Shown here in pieces: positions 6,355 to 15,515 of a stretch of DNA of 27,566 bases (position 1 is its first letter; each line of letters begins with the position of its first letter). Under the pieces are notes generated by a model. It did no database searches. It was not told where the DNA came from and saw only the letters and a list, made by a program, of their open reading frames with translations. The stretch comes from Stramenopiles sp. TOSAG23-2 (taxonomy: Eukaryota; Sar), in NCBI GenBank assembly GCA_900128395.1, contig LT649414.1, forward strand, positions 1-27,566, in the 5' to 3' direction. The translations under genes were made by a program, and so were the position numbers.

Positions 6355-8667
6355 ATGACATCTTTACAATTGTTAACTACTGGTTTTACTTCTGACAAAT
6401 TAAAATCCAAATTATCTGGTAAACTTGCACTTACGAATCAAATATTTCTATCGCCTGGAAACTTTGAAAAGTTTAAAAAAGATGCTATTGAGAAAGGAAC
6501 CATACCAAGTGAAGCAAATTATGCTAATACATATGGTGTACCTTTAGATTTATACGATAGAGAGAAATTTAGTACATACACGTTCAATGCAACATCGCAT
6601 CCAGCGGTGCCAGATGATCGAATTGTATTAAATAAATTTGCAATGCCATTTTGCCAATATCGATTGGATAAATCTATTGAAGTAAAATTATTTGAACAGC
6701 AAGAAAATGGTTCCTTTCTAAGTGAAGTTACCATTGAAGTAACTCCTTTCCGTGCAACTGAAAAAGGTAAGACAACAGATGATATACAAAAAACACATGA
6801 TGTTTTATTGCAATCTTTTGACAAGCATGTCTTGCATAACGGCCATGTATTGATTGTAAGTGGCCCTGATTCTAAACAGCCATTACATTGTACCGTAAAG
6901 TCCTTACGAATTGCATCGTTAGATGGTAGTGATGATAGCGGCAGTGGTGATAATTTTGATTTTGGATCAAATGTACGTGGAGTATTAAACAAAAAAACGG
7001 TTATTACATTAGTTGCAAAAAAAGGAGAAATGACATTATCTGGTGCATCAGAAGCAAAACAAACAGAGGCATTAAATATTGATTTTTTAGAAATGGGCAT
7101 TGGTGGTTTAGGCAAAGAATTTAAAGAAATTTTTCGTCGTGCATTTGCTTCACGTGTATATCCTAAAGATGTGATAGAAAAGTTGGGAATTCGACATGTG
7201 AAAGGTATTTTATTATACGGTCCACCTGGTTGTGGGAAAACATTAATTGCACGTAAAATTGGTGAAGCATTGAAAGCAAGGCCGCCAAAAATTATCAATG
7301 GGCCTGAAATTTTAAATAAATACGTCGGTGGTTCAGAGGAGAAAATTCGTGAACAATTTGCAGATGCAGAAGAGGAATATAGGAAATTAGGGGAAGATTC
7401 TGAATTACATATCATTATTTTTGATGAAATCGATGCAATATGTAAACAACGTGGATCATCCAGAGATAGCACTGGTGTTGGTGACAATGTTGTCAATCAA
7501 TTGCTTGCAAAACTAGATGGTGTGGAGCAAGTAAATAATATTTTAGTAATTGGTATGACAAATAGGAAAGATATGATCGATGATGCGTTGATGCGTCCAG
7601 GTAGGTTGGAAGTAAAAGTTGAAATTGGATTGCCAGATGAATTTGGCAGGACACAAATTTTACAAATTCATACATCAAAAATGAGAAACAGTGGATTTCT
7701 TGGCAGTGACGTTAGCATACCAAATTTAGCAACAATGACGAAAAATTACACTGGTGCAGAAATTGAAGGTTTATGCAAAGCCGCATCTTCTTTTGCTTTA
7801 AATAGGCAAATTGATGATATCAAAGCAAAAGGTGATATGAAATTTGATGTAGACAAAATTTCGGTAGATATGCAAGATTTTACAAAAGGTATGGCAGATG
7901 TACCAGCAAATTTTGGTGTGAAAGAAGAAAATTTACAAAAATACTTTTATAATGGTATATGTAATTTTGGACCAATTTTCAACAACGTGAAAGGTAGCTT
8001 AGAGGCTATGGTAGATCAAGTGCGTGGATCTGACCGTACACCTTTGCTATCAGTCTTGTTACATGGTAAACCAAGTTCTGGAAAAAGTGCATTGGCTGCA
8101 TATATTGCAGTGAATTCTAAATTTCCATATGTTAAAATGCTTAGTGCAGATCAATTAATTGGTTATGCAGAGGCACAAAAAGTTGAAAAGATTCGTAAAA
8201 TTTTTGACGATGCATCAAAGACGCCATTATCTTTGATCGTTTTAGATGATATTGAAAATTTATTATCATACGTACGTTTAGGCGGGCGTTTTTCCAATGA
8301 TGTCTTGCAAGCATTGTTAGTTTTATGCAAAAAAGTACCAGAAGAAAAAGGACGAAAAGTTATTGTGATTGGTATTACATCACAATTACGTGATATGGAT
8401 TCATTAGGTTTAAAAGATATATTTAATGTTACATTAGAAATGCCAAATGTTCAACCATCAGAAATACCAACTGTAATGAAACATTGGACGCCAGATGTAC
8501 AGCAAACAAATGTTAATCAAATAGCAAAAAGTATGGGAGAATCTGATATACCAATTAAAAAATTATTAATGGTTCTAGAAATGGCATTACAAAGTGATGG
8601 TGGTGTAAATGAAGATTCATTTCAAAGTGCATTGATCAGGATGGGATATACTAGCATGGGATTTTAA
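6355..8667 (+). CDS. NSF: N-ethylmaleimide-sensitive factor (NSF/Sec18), AAA+ SNARE-disassembly ATPase
   Basis: A 770-residue hexameric AAA+ ATPase that uses ATP, with alpha-SNAP, to take apart SNARE complexes after membrane fusion in the secretory and endocytic pathways. It has three parts: an N domain (about 1-220), D1 with Walker A GPPGCGKT (289-296), Walker B IIIFDEID (D357, E358) and LMRPGRLEV, and D2 with GKPSSGKS (571-578) and a Walker B that ends DD (631-632). The Asp-Asp instead of Asp-Glu in D2, together with GGRFSNDVLQALLVL, is a hallmark of NSF D2, which binds ATP for hexamer assembly and hydrolyses it poorly. The length is close to human and yeast NSF (about 744-758). No introns are needed. 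The start follows an AAC-rich leader; the stop is TAA. Confidence 0.97.
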   Translation: MTSLQLLTTGFTSDKLKSKLSGKLALTNQIFLSPGNFEKFKKDAIEKGTIPSEANYANTYGVPLDLYDREKFSTYTFNATSHPAVPDDRIVLNKFAMPFCQYRLDKSIEVKLFEQQENGSFLSEVTIEVTPFRATEKGKTTDDIQKTHDVLLQSFDKHVLHNGHVLIVSGPDSKQPLHCTVKSLRIASLDGSDDSGSGDNFDFGSNVRGVLNKKTVITLVAKKGEMTLSGASEAKQTEALNIDFLEMGIGGLGKEFKEIFRRAFASRVYPKDVIEKLGIRHVKGILLYGPPGCGKTLIARKIGEALKARPPKIINGPEILNKYVGGSEEKIREQFADAEEEYRKLGEDSELHIIIFDEIDAICKQRGSSRDSTGVGDNVVNQLLAKLDGVEQVNNILVIGMTNRKDMIDDALMRPGRLEVKVEIGLPDEFGRTQILQIHTSKMRNSGFLGSDVSIPNLATMTKNYTGAEIEGLCKAASSFALNRQIDDIKAKGDMKFDVDKISVDMQDFTKGMADVPANFGVKEENLQKYFYNGICNFGPIFNNVKGSLEAMVDQVRGSDRTPLLSVLLHGKPSSGKSALAAYIAVNSKFPYVKMLSADQLIGYAEAQKVEKIRKIFDDASKTPLSLIVLDDIENLLSYVRLGGRFSNDVLQALLVLCKKVPEEKGRKVIVIGITSQLRDMDSLGLKDIFNVTLEMPNVQPSEIPTVMKHWTPDVQQTNVNQIAKSMGESDIPIKKLLMVLEMALQSDGGVNEDSFQSALIRMGYTSMGF

Positions 8668-8790
8668 ATTAAGGATGAGTTTTCGATAGTGCCATATATG
8701 TACATGTGGGTAATCATTTTTATTTAATATTTTTTAAAACTATGATACACACACCGTATTTTTAAAAAAAAATTAATTTTTTAATACGTA

Positions 8791-8799
8791 TACCAGGTA
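8791..8799. promoter_or_regulatory. TACCAGGTA palindromic site in convergent spacer
   Basis: TACCAGGTA lies inside a larger near-palindrome (ACGTATACC-A-GGTATACACGT, about 8786-8806) between the NSF and DHRS1-like 3' ends. The same 9-mer, on either strand, recurs at 23871-23879 and 25035-25043. Function is unknown. Confidence 0.35.
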
Positions 8800-8894
8800 T
8801 ACACGTATATCATATAATTGATATTTTTATAAAAAATCAAAAAAAAAAAACTTTTTCTTCTCTTTTCCTAAAAATTCTCTTTGTGTTCTTAATG

Positions 8895-10066
8895 TTATTT
8901 TACCTTTGATAAACCTTTTGGACCACGATCTGTTGTCGAATCAATGGTACCTGGACGCACCCAATGTTTTGGCTGCCCTTCCATCTCGGCACGTACACTA
9001 GCCATTACACGATCTTTTGGTATATGACCATCTAAGTCAACAAAATTAAATTGTTCGCCGCATTCATTGGCAAAGACTGTGCGGCCACTCCATCCTAAAT
9101 TCATAATATCATCATGTGTATCTAGATGTTCATGCTATGTTGTATATTTGAAACAAAAAAAGATAAATATTGAGGTTAGAGAAATATACATGTGTTTGTG
9201 TATGTATGATGTATGACAGATATATTTAAATATATATATACATATATTATACTGTACATACATTTTTTACTTACTGCTAAATACAATGCAACAATTGCAC
9301 GGCCTGTATATTCTGGTGTTTCTGAAGCTTTGCTTTTTAAAATTCTTGGTCCTGCTTTTGTTGCTAACATTTTTTCTGTCCTAACTAAGCCTGGATACAT
9401 TGAAACAATTGCAACACCATACTCTGCTAAATCATCTGCCATATCACTACTCATGCGATCAGTTGCAGTTTTAACGACTCCATGTGGTATACCAATATAT
9501 TTTCTTACTCCGCCAAAACTTGAAATATTGACAATTAATCCTCGGCGTTGTTGTATCATTGCTTTTGCTGCAGTGGATGAACTTGCAAAGTAACTTCGAA
9601 GCCCAACACGATTTGTTACATCCCATTCTTCCAATGTATCCCTATTCCACCATAGATTCATATTTATATCATTTGCATCATCTGCCGCACCATGCGAATT
9701 TCTTTTTCCAGTATGAGATAAATTCATCGTAACATTATTGACTAAAATATCTAAGTGGTTATTATTATCTTGAAAAATCTTTTGAAATAAATTCTTCGTA
9801 GCTTCATCAACCGCAGCATCACATTCCATCGGAATTACTTCTCCTTTGCTCCTACTACTAGTACTCATGATATCCTTCGCACTTTTTTCTAATGTGACAA
9901 TATTTCTCCCTGTTATATATACACGACATCCAGCTTTAAATAATGCAGTTGCGATTCCTTTTCCAACTCCTTGACTTGCACCAGTAACTAATCCAACTTG
10001 TTGAAATAATGGCTGGTCTTTTTCCCATGGGGCATTAATAGTTACTTGATAATGTACTTTTGACAT
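8895..10066 (-). CDS. DHRS1: DHRS1-like short-chain dehydrogenase/reductase, two exons
   Basis: An NAD(P)-dependent SDR-fold protein of the DHRS1 type. Exon 1 is 10066-9275 and exon 2 is 9134-8895, joined at codon phase 0 to give 343 residues, against about 313 in human DHRS1. It has the cofactor loop TGASQGVG (about 29-36) and the NN motif of the central strand. WDVTNRVGLRSYF followed by IVNISSFGG matches the DHRS1-specific pattern. The join reads ALYLA|HEHLDTHDDIMNLGW, which restores the family's C-terminal helix and the strand before its tail. The catalytic YxxxK of the family (YGVGK in human) reads H195-G-V-V-K199 here, so the catalytic Tyr is replaced. Activity may be lost or altered. 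It diverges from the second SDR across a 392-bp spacer. Stop is TAA. Confidence 0.88.
9135..9274 (-). other. GT-AG intron in the DHRS1-like gene
   Basis: A 140-base intron on the minus strand. The donor is GTAAGT directly after a GCA codon, and the acceptor is CATAG before the CAT codon of exon 2. A CTAAC branch-point-like motif lies about 45 bases before the acceptor. Without removal, the frame runs into Tyr/Ile-rich spacer-like residues. With removal, the DHRS1 C-terminal homology continues in frame. It is the only intron I can place with confidence. Confidence 0.88.
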
Positions 10067-10458
10067 AATGATTTTTTTTTACTTATTTATTAACTGTATG
10101 TGCTATTTTTCGTTCGCGTGTGCAACTATAGTTTATATATAATATCTATTAACTGATACTTATCGTATATCGATCGTGTACAAACAATGTGGGTGACAAA
10201 GATTCTGAATGGTTTATCTATACAATATAAATATGAGCCTATATGTATTATTGTATAAAACATTAACCCATTTTATTAGTCCAACCATCAATACCACCAC
10301 AACATCATAATATATAATATATAAGAGTATAATATATATAGAGTCTTATAAGGTATGAAAAAGGTAGAAATGGAGATATAAAATATACAAAAAAGCAAGA
10401 AAACAAACAAAAAATATTACCATAACAACAAGAATAATAACGGAAAATAAGAATAATA
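10067..10458. promoter_or_regulatory. Shared spacer between divergent SDR genes
   Basis: This 392-bp region separates two short-chain dehydrogenase genes transcribed away from each other, so it must hold both promoters. It contains a TATATAATATCT stretch (about 10134) and TATCGTATATCGATCG-type half palindromes (about 10160). No individual element can be assigned. Confidence 0.5.
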
Positions 10459-11418
10459 ATGCCATATGGACGCATTGAAGGTAGTTCCAATACAAAGGCC
10501 GTAGTGACTGGTGGTGGCAACGGTATGGGTCAAAACATTTGTATTAATTTAGCTAAGCGTGGTTGTGATGTTGCTTTTTGTGATGTGAATGAAACACATA
10601 TTAAAGATACGCTGGAAATCTTACGTGGTATAAATAGCTCAGGTACGTTTTATGGTGCAATATGTGACGTACGCGATGGTGAAAAATGTTATAGTTTTGC
10701 GAAAGACGTGCTTGCTGCATTTAAAACAGATTATGTGAATATGCTTTTTAATAATGCTGGTGTAGGTGGTGCTTTTAGTATTTTTAAAAAGGAAGATCAT
10801 AATGCTTTTGATTTTATTCTTGATGTTAATTTTAAAGGTGTTGTTAATATGACAAGAGCTTTTGCAGAACCATTGCGTGCAAGTCCAAAAGGAGCATTGA
10901 TAAATACAAGCAGTATTAGTGGGCTACAAGTTAATGCTGGCACGGCATATAGTGCATCAAAATTTGCAGTCAGAGGTTTCACTGAAGGGTTGATCTCTGA
11001 ATTTGCTGAAAATGCACCAAACGTATCTGTTTATTTAGTCATGCCTGGATATGTAGCAACTAACATGGGGGTAAATTCATCTACTTCCCATTACAGAAGA
11101 TATCGTGGAAAGGAACCAAGTGAAAAGTTATTAAAAAAATGGACAAATAACTTGGCAGATTTTACAGAAAGCAATGTAGGATTGTCACCTGAAGATGCTG
11201 CTACAATAATTTTGAATGGCGTTGAAGAAGGCAGATTTGATATTTTCGTTGGTGATGATGCAGTAGCTACAGATATTGCTGTTAGAGCTAGTAGGATTGG
11301 AGCAATCTATCCATTAACAAACATGAATATTGGTAAAGTATCTGTTGATTTAGCTAAAAAAGGTGATCCAACATATTATAATGGACGTCAATCACAATTA
11401 AAAAAATCGAAATTATAA
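10459..11418 (+). CDS. Classical short-chain dehydrogenase/reductase
   Basis: A 319-residue SDR with every classical motif: the cofactor loop TGGGNGMG (about 17-24), an acidic residue ending beta-2 (FCDVNE) that favours NAD over NADP, NNAG (about 99-102), a catalytic Ser in NTSSISG, and YSASK. After the catalytic helix, VMPGYVATNM is the usual PG segment. The C-terminal part (PEDAATIILNGVEEGRFDIFVGDD) resembles SDRs annotated as ketoreductases or acyl/sterol dehydrogenases. The substrate cannot be told. There is no targeting peptide or membrane segment. It differs clearly from the DHRS1-like neighbour, so the divergent pair is not a recent duplication. Stop is TAA. Confidence 0.92.
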   Translation: MPYGRIEGSSNTKAVVTGGGNGMGQNICINLAKRGCDVAFCDVNETHIKDTLEILRGINSSGTFYGAICDVRDGEKCYSFAKDVLAAFKTDYVNMLFNNAGVGGAFSIFKKEDHNAFDFILDVNFKGVVNMTRAFAEPLRASPKGALINTSSISGLQVNAGTAYSASKFAVRGFTEGLISEFAENAPNVSVYLVMPGYVATNMGVNSSTSHYRRYRGKEPSEKLLKKWTNNLADFTESNVGLSPEDAATIILNGVEEGRFDIFVGDDAVATDIAVRASRIGAIYPLTNMNIGKVSVDLAKKGDPTYYNGRQSQLKKSKL

Positions 11419-11942
11419 AATAAAAAAGTCTGAATGAAGGGCGTTAAACTAAATTAACTAAAAAACACATATTTTTTCCCCCACATGTTTTTGTTGATTT
11501 TCATTTTACCTGCGTCTCAAATATATTATATATAATATAAATTCATTGTCCATCTTTCAGTTTAGTGAGATAGATATTATTGTCTCAGTTATTGTATTCT
11601 TTCTGGGAGAGTAGGGAATTAAATCATGAGTAAATTAAAAAATATAAGTTAATGCATTAGTTATATACTATATATTTTACGAGAAGTATTATACATGGTG
11701 AGTAAGAGAAAATTATACACTCGTATACGAACTTCGTATTACATATATTACTGGTGGTGTCATAAAATGCATGTACGGTATTAAACATCAATACTATTAT
11801 TAAAATTTACACGCACACAATTTATTTTTATATGATATACTATCATACGAAAAGTATATTAATATGAAGCCGTAAAATCATATTATATTTGTACGAAGTA
11901 CAAACATATTTCGTAAAAAAAATTATAAAACAAAACACACAC
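11419..11942. other. Convergent spacer with ACGAA palindromes
   Basis: A 524-bp region between two genes that converge. It is AT-rich, with no credible frame. It holds a group of related near-palindromes around ACGA: ACGAGAAGTA (11679-11688), ATACGAACTTCGTAT (11725-11739), ACGAAAAGTA (11847-11856) and TTTGTACGAAGTACAAA (11888-11904). Confidence 0.6.
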
Positions 11943-13400
11943 TCATTTACTGTTGTTCAAGATACGATGAGCTTCCGCTAAATTGTCTTTTACCGTTCCA
12001 TGTGTTTTCACTGCATCAATTACAAGATCACATAATGCATTGTAAATGTATGCATTTGTACCTTGTGGTGTCTCGTAAATTTTCTTTAAAGAACTTGAAA
12101 GTCCAATAATAGCACACCAGCCAACGACACACCAGAATTTATATCTAGACCATGCTAATTCAAATGGATATGATTTTTCATCAACACCTTCTTTAATTAG
12201 TTCATCATACCATACACGCACGATATCTTTTTCATATTTTCGTCTATAATATGGTGGGCAAGTTTGTGCAATCATATAGGCAACATCTCTTATACCTTCA
12301 CCAACTTGAATAATTTGCCAATCTAAATATACCAACGATTCATCACTACCATCTTCTTCTGATACACGTAATATGTTTTGACCATGAAAATCTCCATGAC
12401 ATAATGTATAACCAAATGGCCGATTTGATACCATATTAGCTGGATCGCAAATATAATTCAGGCTAAATTGTACAGTCTCCAACATTAATTTTTCTTCTCC
12501 ACGCCATTTAAAATGCCCATAATGCTCTTCTACTAATTGCTTTGTTTTTGGCCAGGCACCAGCATAGATTCCAGCAAAAAGATTTGCATGTGTTGGTTTT
12601 GTTAAATTTAAAGAAGTATCATTTAATAAAGATGAATCTCCCCAAAATTTAGCATGCATTTTAGCAATTGCTTTCGCTGCTTGTGCTACATTTTTCTTTG
12701 GAACAGTAATTGATGCAATAATTTCCGGTGGTGGCACAGTTGGATCAGGTCTTTCATTGACATATTCAGTCACGCCATAATATGTACTTGGTGGTGTCAA
12801 AATATCAGCTTTCATGTTTTTTCCATTTCTTGTTGTAGCATCTGATAAAAGTAATATAAAGTCATTATTAATTGAATTGACATATGTATAATATGATTTT
12901 GGAATAGCCATCTCCTTTGGAATCATATTGGAACGCGTGCCATAAAAATTGCATTCCCTCCACAAACCAAGCATCATATTTAAAACCCTACCTTCCGTAT
13001 CTTCTCTTGACATTTTTATAACAATGGAAGATGGTTGTTCAATTGTGTTAGATTGTTCATCTTTATCATATGTTAACGTCACTTTAGCACTATCTGAAGT
13101 TTGCCCAGCAGCGAACGGTGTCACTACTGCTTCGGTAACTTTTGAATTTTTAATAGCACCACATTTTCTTAATTTATCTGTAAAAAAATCTGGTTCCAAT
13201 GCTTTTAAATTCTTTGGCAAGCTTGCACCACTTGTTAATGGCCGGATAATTGGAGAAACAATTGCAGTCATGATAGAGGTAATTGTGAAATATGTACCGT
13301 CAAATTTATTTGACACTTTTCGTCCAATTTGCGCAAGTCCATATAATATAATCAATGTTGTTGCAGAATATCCAGCAACGCGTGATGTAGTTTGTCCCAT
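11943..13400 (-). CDS. CHK/aminoglycoside-phosphotransferase-fold kinase with N-myristoylation signal
   Basis: A 485-residue protein of the protein-kinase-like small-molecule kinase superfamily, which includes choline kinases, aminoglycoside phosphotransferases and the EcKinase/CHK families. The Brenner motif is complete: H335-G-D337-F-H-G-Q-N342, followed by the metal-binding D360 in VYLDWQ, then GIRDVAYMI as in CHK proteins. The N-lobe strand with the presumed ATP Lys (SSIVIKM) and an upstream Glu (WRECNFY) lie at about 125-155. The first residues, MGQTTSR, fit an N-myristoylation signal. A hydrophobic segment at about 10-25 and another at about 37-53 could help membrane attachment. The substrate is unknown; small alcohols, lipids or steroids are typical of relatives. 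It converges with the SDR and diverges from the succinyl-CoA ligase gene. Stop is TGA. Confidence 0.85.
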   Translation of the reverse strand: MGQTTSRVAGYSATTLIILYGLAQIGRKVSNKFDGTYFTITSIMTAIVSPIIRPLTSGASLPKNLKALEPDFFTDKLRKCGAIKNSKVTEAVVTPFAAGQTSDSAKVTLTYDKDEQSNTIEQPSSIVIKMSREDTEGRVLNMMLGLWRECNFYGTRSNMIPKEMAIPKSYYTYVNSINNDFILLLSDATTRNGKNMKADILTPPSTYYGVTEYVNERPDPTVPPPEIIASITVPKKNVAQAAKAIAKMHAKFWGDSSLLNDTSLNLTKPTHANLFAGIYAGAWPKTKQLVEEHYGHFKWRGEEKLMLETVQFSLNYICDPANMVSNRPFGYTLCHGDFHGQNILRVSEEDGSDESLVYLDWQIIQVGEGIRDVAYMIAQTCPPYYRRKYEKDIVRVWYDELIKEGVDEKSYPFELAWSRYKFWCVVGWCAIIGLSSSLKKIYETPQGTNAYIYNALCDLVIDAVKTHGTVKDNLAEAHRILNNSK

Positions 13401-14095
13401 GGTGATTATCTCTCCGTGTGTGTCTCTTGAATCGTAATTTTGTTTATTGTTTTGAAATACTGTTTGGTTATGTGTCGTGGGAAAGACATAGATGCCTTAT
13501 ACAACTTCAGTCTTACACTTTTTATTATTATTATTATATATAAAGAAAAAATGTTTTTTTTTTGGATGTGGCGGATTTTATAAATAATTATTCTCATAAA
13601 ATTTAAGGTATGGGGGCTGATTTCTAGCTAAAGCTTGAGCTGATGGACAAAGGTAAAAAATTTGCTACAGTATGCTATATAGGCAGAAATGTGCAAATCG
13701 ATGATGAGTATACATTTCACTATACTAAAAACTACACCTAACAAAAAAGGTGTGATCCATAGGATCCACAGGTGTAAATCCGGTAAGAAGTAAAATTTCC
13801 AGCTGCATAGCCAACCACAGGAAATGTGATATGCGAATCCTATAAAATTGTGTGAAGGATCTTATTAATAAAATATTTGAATGCTGTGTACCTGTTATTA
13901 TTTTTTTTGGTGGAGGATGGACACTGCTGTAAAAATGAAAAATGAATAAAGAATATATATAGATTTTTATAATTAATAATAATTGTATTATATGATAAAA
14001 TACAATAGATGAGCAAAATACCAATCAAATATATTATACAGATATAAAGAAATACGAACGAACGAACGAAGATTAATCAATTGACATATCGAAAC
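13401..14095. other. Spacer with GC-richer exon-like island of unknown nature
   Basis: A 695-bp spacer between divergent genes. At 13643-13741 a 32-codon + frame has a SET-domain-like ending (RNVQIDDEYTFHY), followed by a GC-richer island to about 13860 with splice-like borders on both strands. On the minus strand, ATAG|G at about 13852 and AG|GT at about 13890 could bound small exons. No family is supported and no complete gene can be built. It may be a gene remnant or an undetected short spliced gene. Confidence 0.35.
14054..14069. repeat. (ACGA)4 microsatellite in the leader
   Basis: Four perfect ACGA units lie 27-42 bases upstream of the succinyl-CoA ligase ATG, probably within its 5' untranslated region. 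Confidence 0.8.
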
Positions 14096-15049
14096 ATGTT
14101 TGCTAAATCAATTGCAAATAAAATTATAAAAAAAGGTGTACGTTTTTCATCAAGTGCAAATGTTTGGGTTAATAAAGATACCAAAGTCATTGTACAAGGT
14201 TTTACAGGAAAACAAGGTACGTTTCACACAGAACAAGCGATTGCATATGGTACACAAATCGTAGGAGGTACTACGCCAGGTAAAGGTGGCCAAACACATT
14301 TGGACTTGCCAGTATATAACACGGTGGAGGAAGCAAAAGCAGGCACGAACTGTGATGCATCCGTTATTTATGTACCACCACCATTTGCTGCAGCTGCAAT
14401 TTTGGAAGCAATTGAAGCAGAAATTCCTTTAGTTGTTGCAATTACTGAAGGTATTCCACAAAAGGATATGGTTGAAGTAAAACATGCATTGGCAAGACAA
14501 AGCGCAACACGCGTCATTGGACCAAATTGCCCAGGTATCATCAAGCCAGGTGAATGTAAAATTGGTATCATGCCTGGATATATCCATCAACCAGGTCGTA
14601 TTGGTATTGTATCACGTTCCGGTACATTAACATACGAAGCGGTTCATCAAACCACAACAACTGGTTTAGGCCAAAGTACTTGCGTTGGTATTGGAGGTGA
14701 TCCATTCAACGGGACAAATTTCATTGACTGCTTAGAACGTTTTACAAATGATCCAGAAACTGAAGGTATTATTATGATTGGTGAAATTGGTGGTGAAGCA
14801 GAAGAACAAGCAGCTGATTGGTTAAAAGAACATGGTGATCCAAATAAACCAGTAGTTGGTTTTATTGCTGGATTAACCGCACCACCAGGAAGACGTATGG
14901 GTCATGCAGGTGCAATTATTAGCGGTGGTAAAGGTGGTGCAGATACTAAAATCCAAGCATTAAAAGATGCTGGTGTACATGTAACTGAATCTCCAGCTGG
15001 ATTAGGTAAAACCATGTTGGCTGCTATGAAAGAATATGGAAAACTTTAA
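14096..15049 (+). CDS. SUCLG1: Succinyl-CoA ligase alpha subunit, mitochondrial
   Basis: A 317-residue alpha subunit of succinyl-CoA synthetase, which converts succinyl-CoA to succinate with ATP or GTP formation in the citric acid cycle. The nucleotide partner depends on the beta subunit, which is not in this window. The CoA-binding Rossmann region includes [19 protein letters not shown] and [10 protein letters not shown]. The ligase part has [20 protein letters not shown], and the phospho-His loop is GRRMGH270[11 protein letters not shown]. The first 25 residues ([20 protein letters not shown]) are basic, with Ser but no acidic residues, as in a mitochondrial presequence. The frame opens further to a TTG at 14081, but the first ATG is at 14096 and gives the expected length. 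Stop is TAA. All active-site parts are present. Confidence 0.97.
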   Translation: MFAKSIANKIIKKGVRFSSSANVWVNKDTKVIVQGFTGKQGTFHTEQAIAYGTQIVGGTTPGKGGQTHLDLPVYNTVEEAKAGTNCDASVIYVPPPFAAAAILEAIEAEIPLVVAITEGIPQKDMVEVKHALARQSATRVIGPNCPGIIKPGECKIGIMPGYIHQPGRIGIVSRSGTLTYEAVHQTTTTGLGQSTCVGIGGDPFNGTNFIDCLERFTNDPETEGIIMIGEIGGEAEEQAADWLKEHGDPNKPVVGFIAGLTAPPGRRMGHAGAIISGGKGGADTKIQALKDAGVHVTESPAGLGKTMLAAMKEYGKL

Positions 15050-15515
15050 AAACGAAAGAAAAAGGTGTGGTGTGTGTATTTATAAAAATATATTGAGATC
15101 GATATATGATTTTTATATATGAAGGATATCATATGCATATTTTAAATTTTAATTTTTTAAAAATATTTAATCATTAAAATAATGCACACATATAAATATT
15201 ATATAATCCATTTTTAATTTTCTTTTTTTTACACACACACACTAAAAACTAATATTTTTCACATTTACCATATCGAGACACCACACGCACACTAAATTTT
15301 CGTGTGTGTTAAAGCATTTTCTGGCAGTGTACATTTTTTCCTTTTAACCACGCACACATTGGAAACATGATACGTTTGTTAACATTTTTTACGACATAAA
15401 ATTAATGACTATTGAAATCTTTCCGCCTCGTATTTTTAATTTACGAAGAGGGAGAATTTCAGAATTTCACCGCACCAAACACATTTTTCTTAATAATTTA
15501 CAAACACCGTTTCTT
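15050..15515. other. Convergent spacer
   Basis: A 466-bp region between the 3' ends of the succinyl-CoA ligase and PG-rich protein genes. It has AT-rich sequence, a short CA run (about 15230-15242) and a CACACG/CGTGTG inverted repeat around 15288-15308. No coding potential or RNA gene was seen. Confidence 0.6.

Noticed and set aside
6519-7496. Long minus-strand frame of 325 codons inside NSF
   Set aside because: It is a complement of the strongly conserved NSF coding sequence and has no recognisable domain.
11725-11739. Recombinase (lox-like) site at ATACGAACTTCGTAT
   Set aside because: Only short arms with a 1-base centre are present, with no 8-base spacer and no recombinase gene nearby.
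14081-14095. Longer N-terminus for the succinyl-CoA ligase alpha subunit
   Set aside because: The upstream codon is TTG. The first ATG at 14096 gives a proper mitochondrial presequence and family length.
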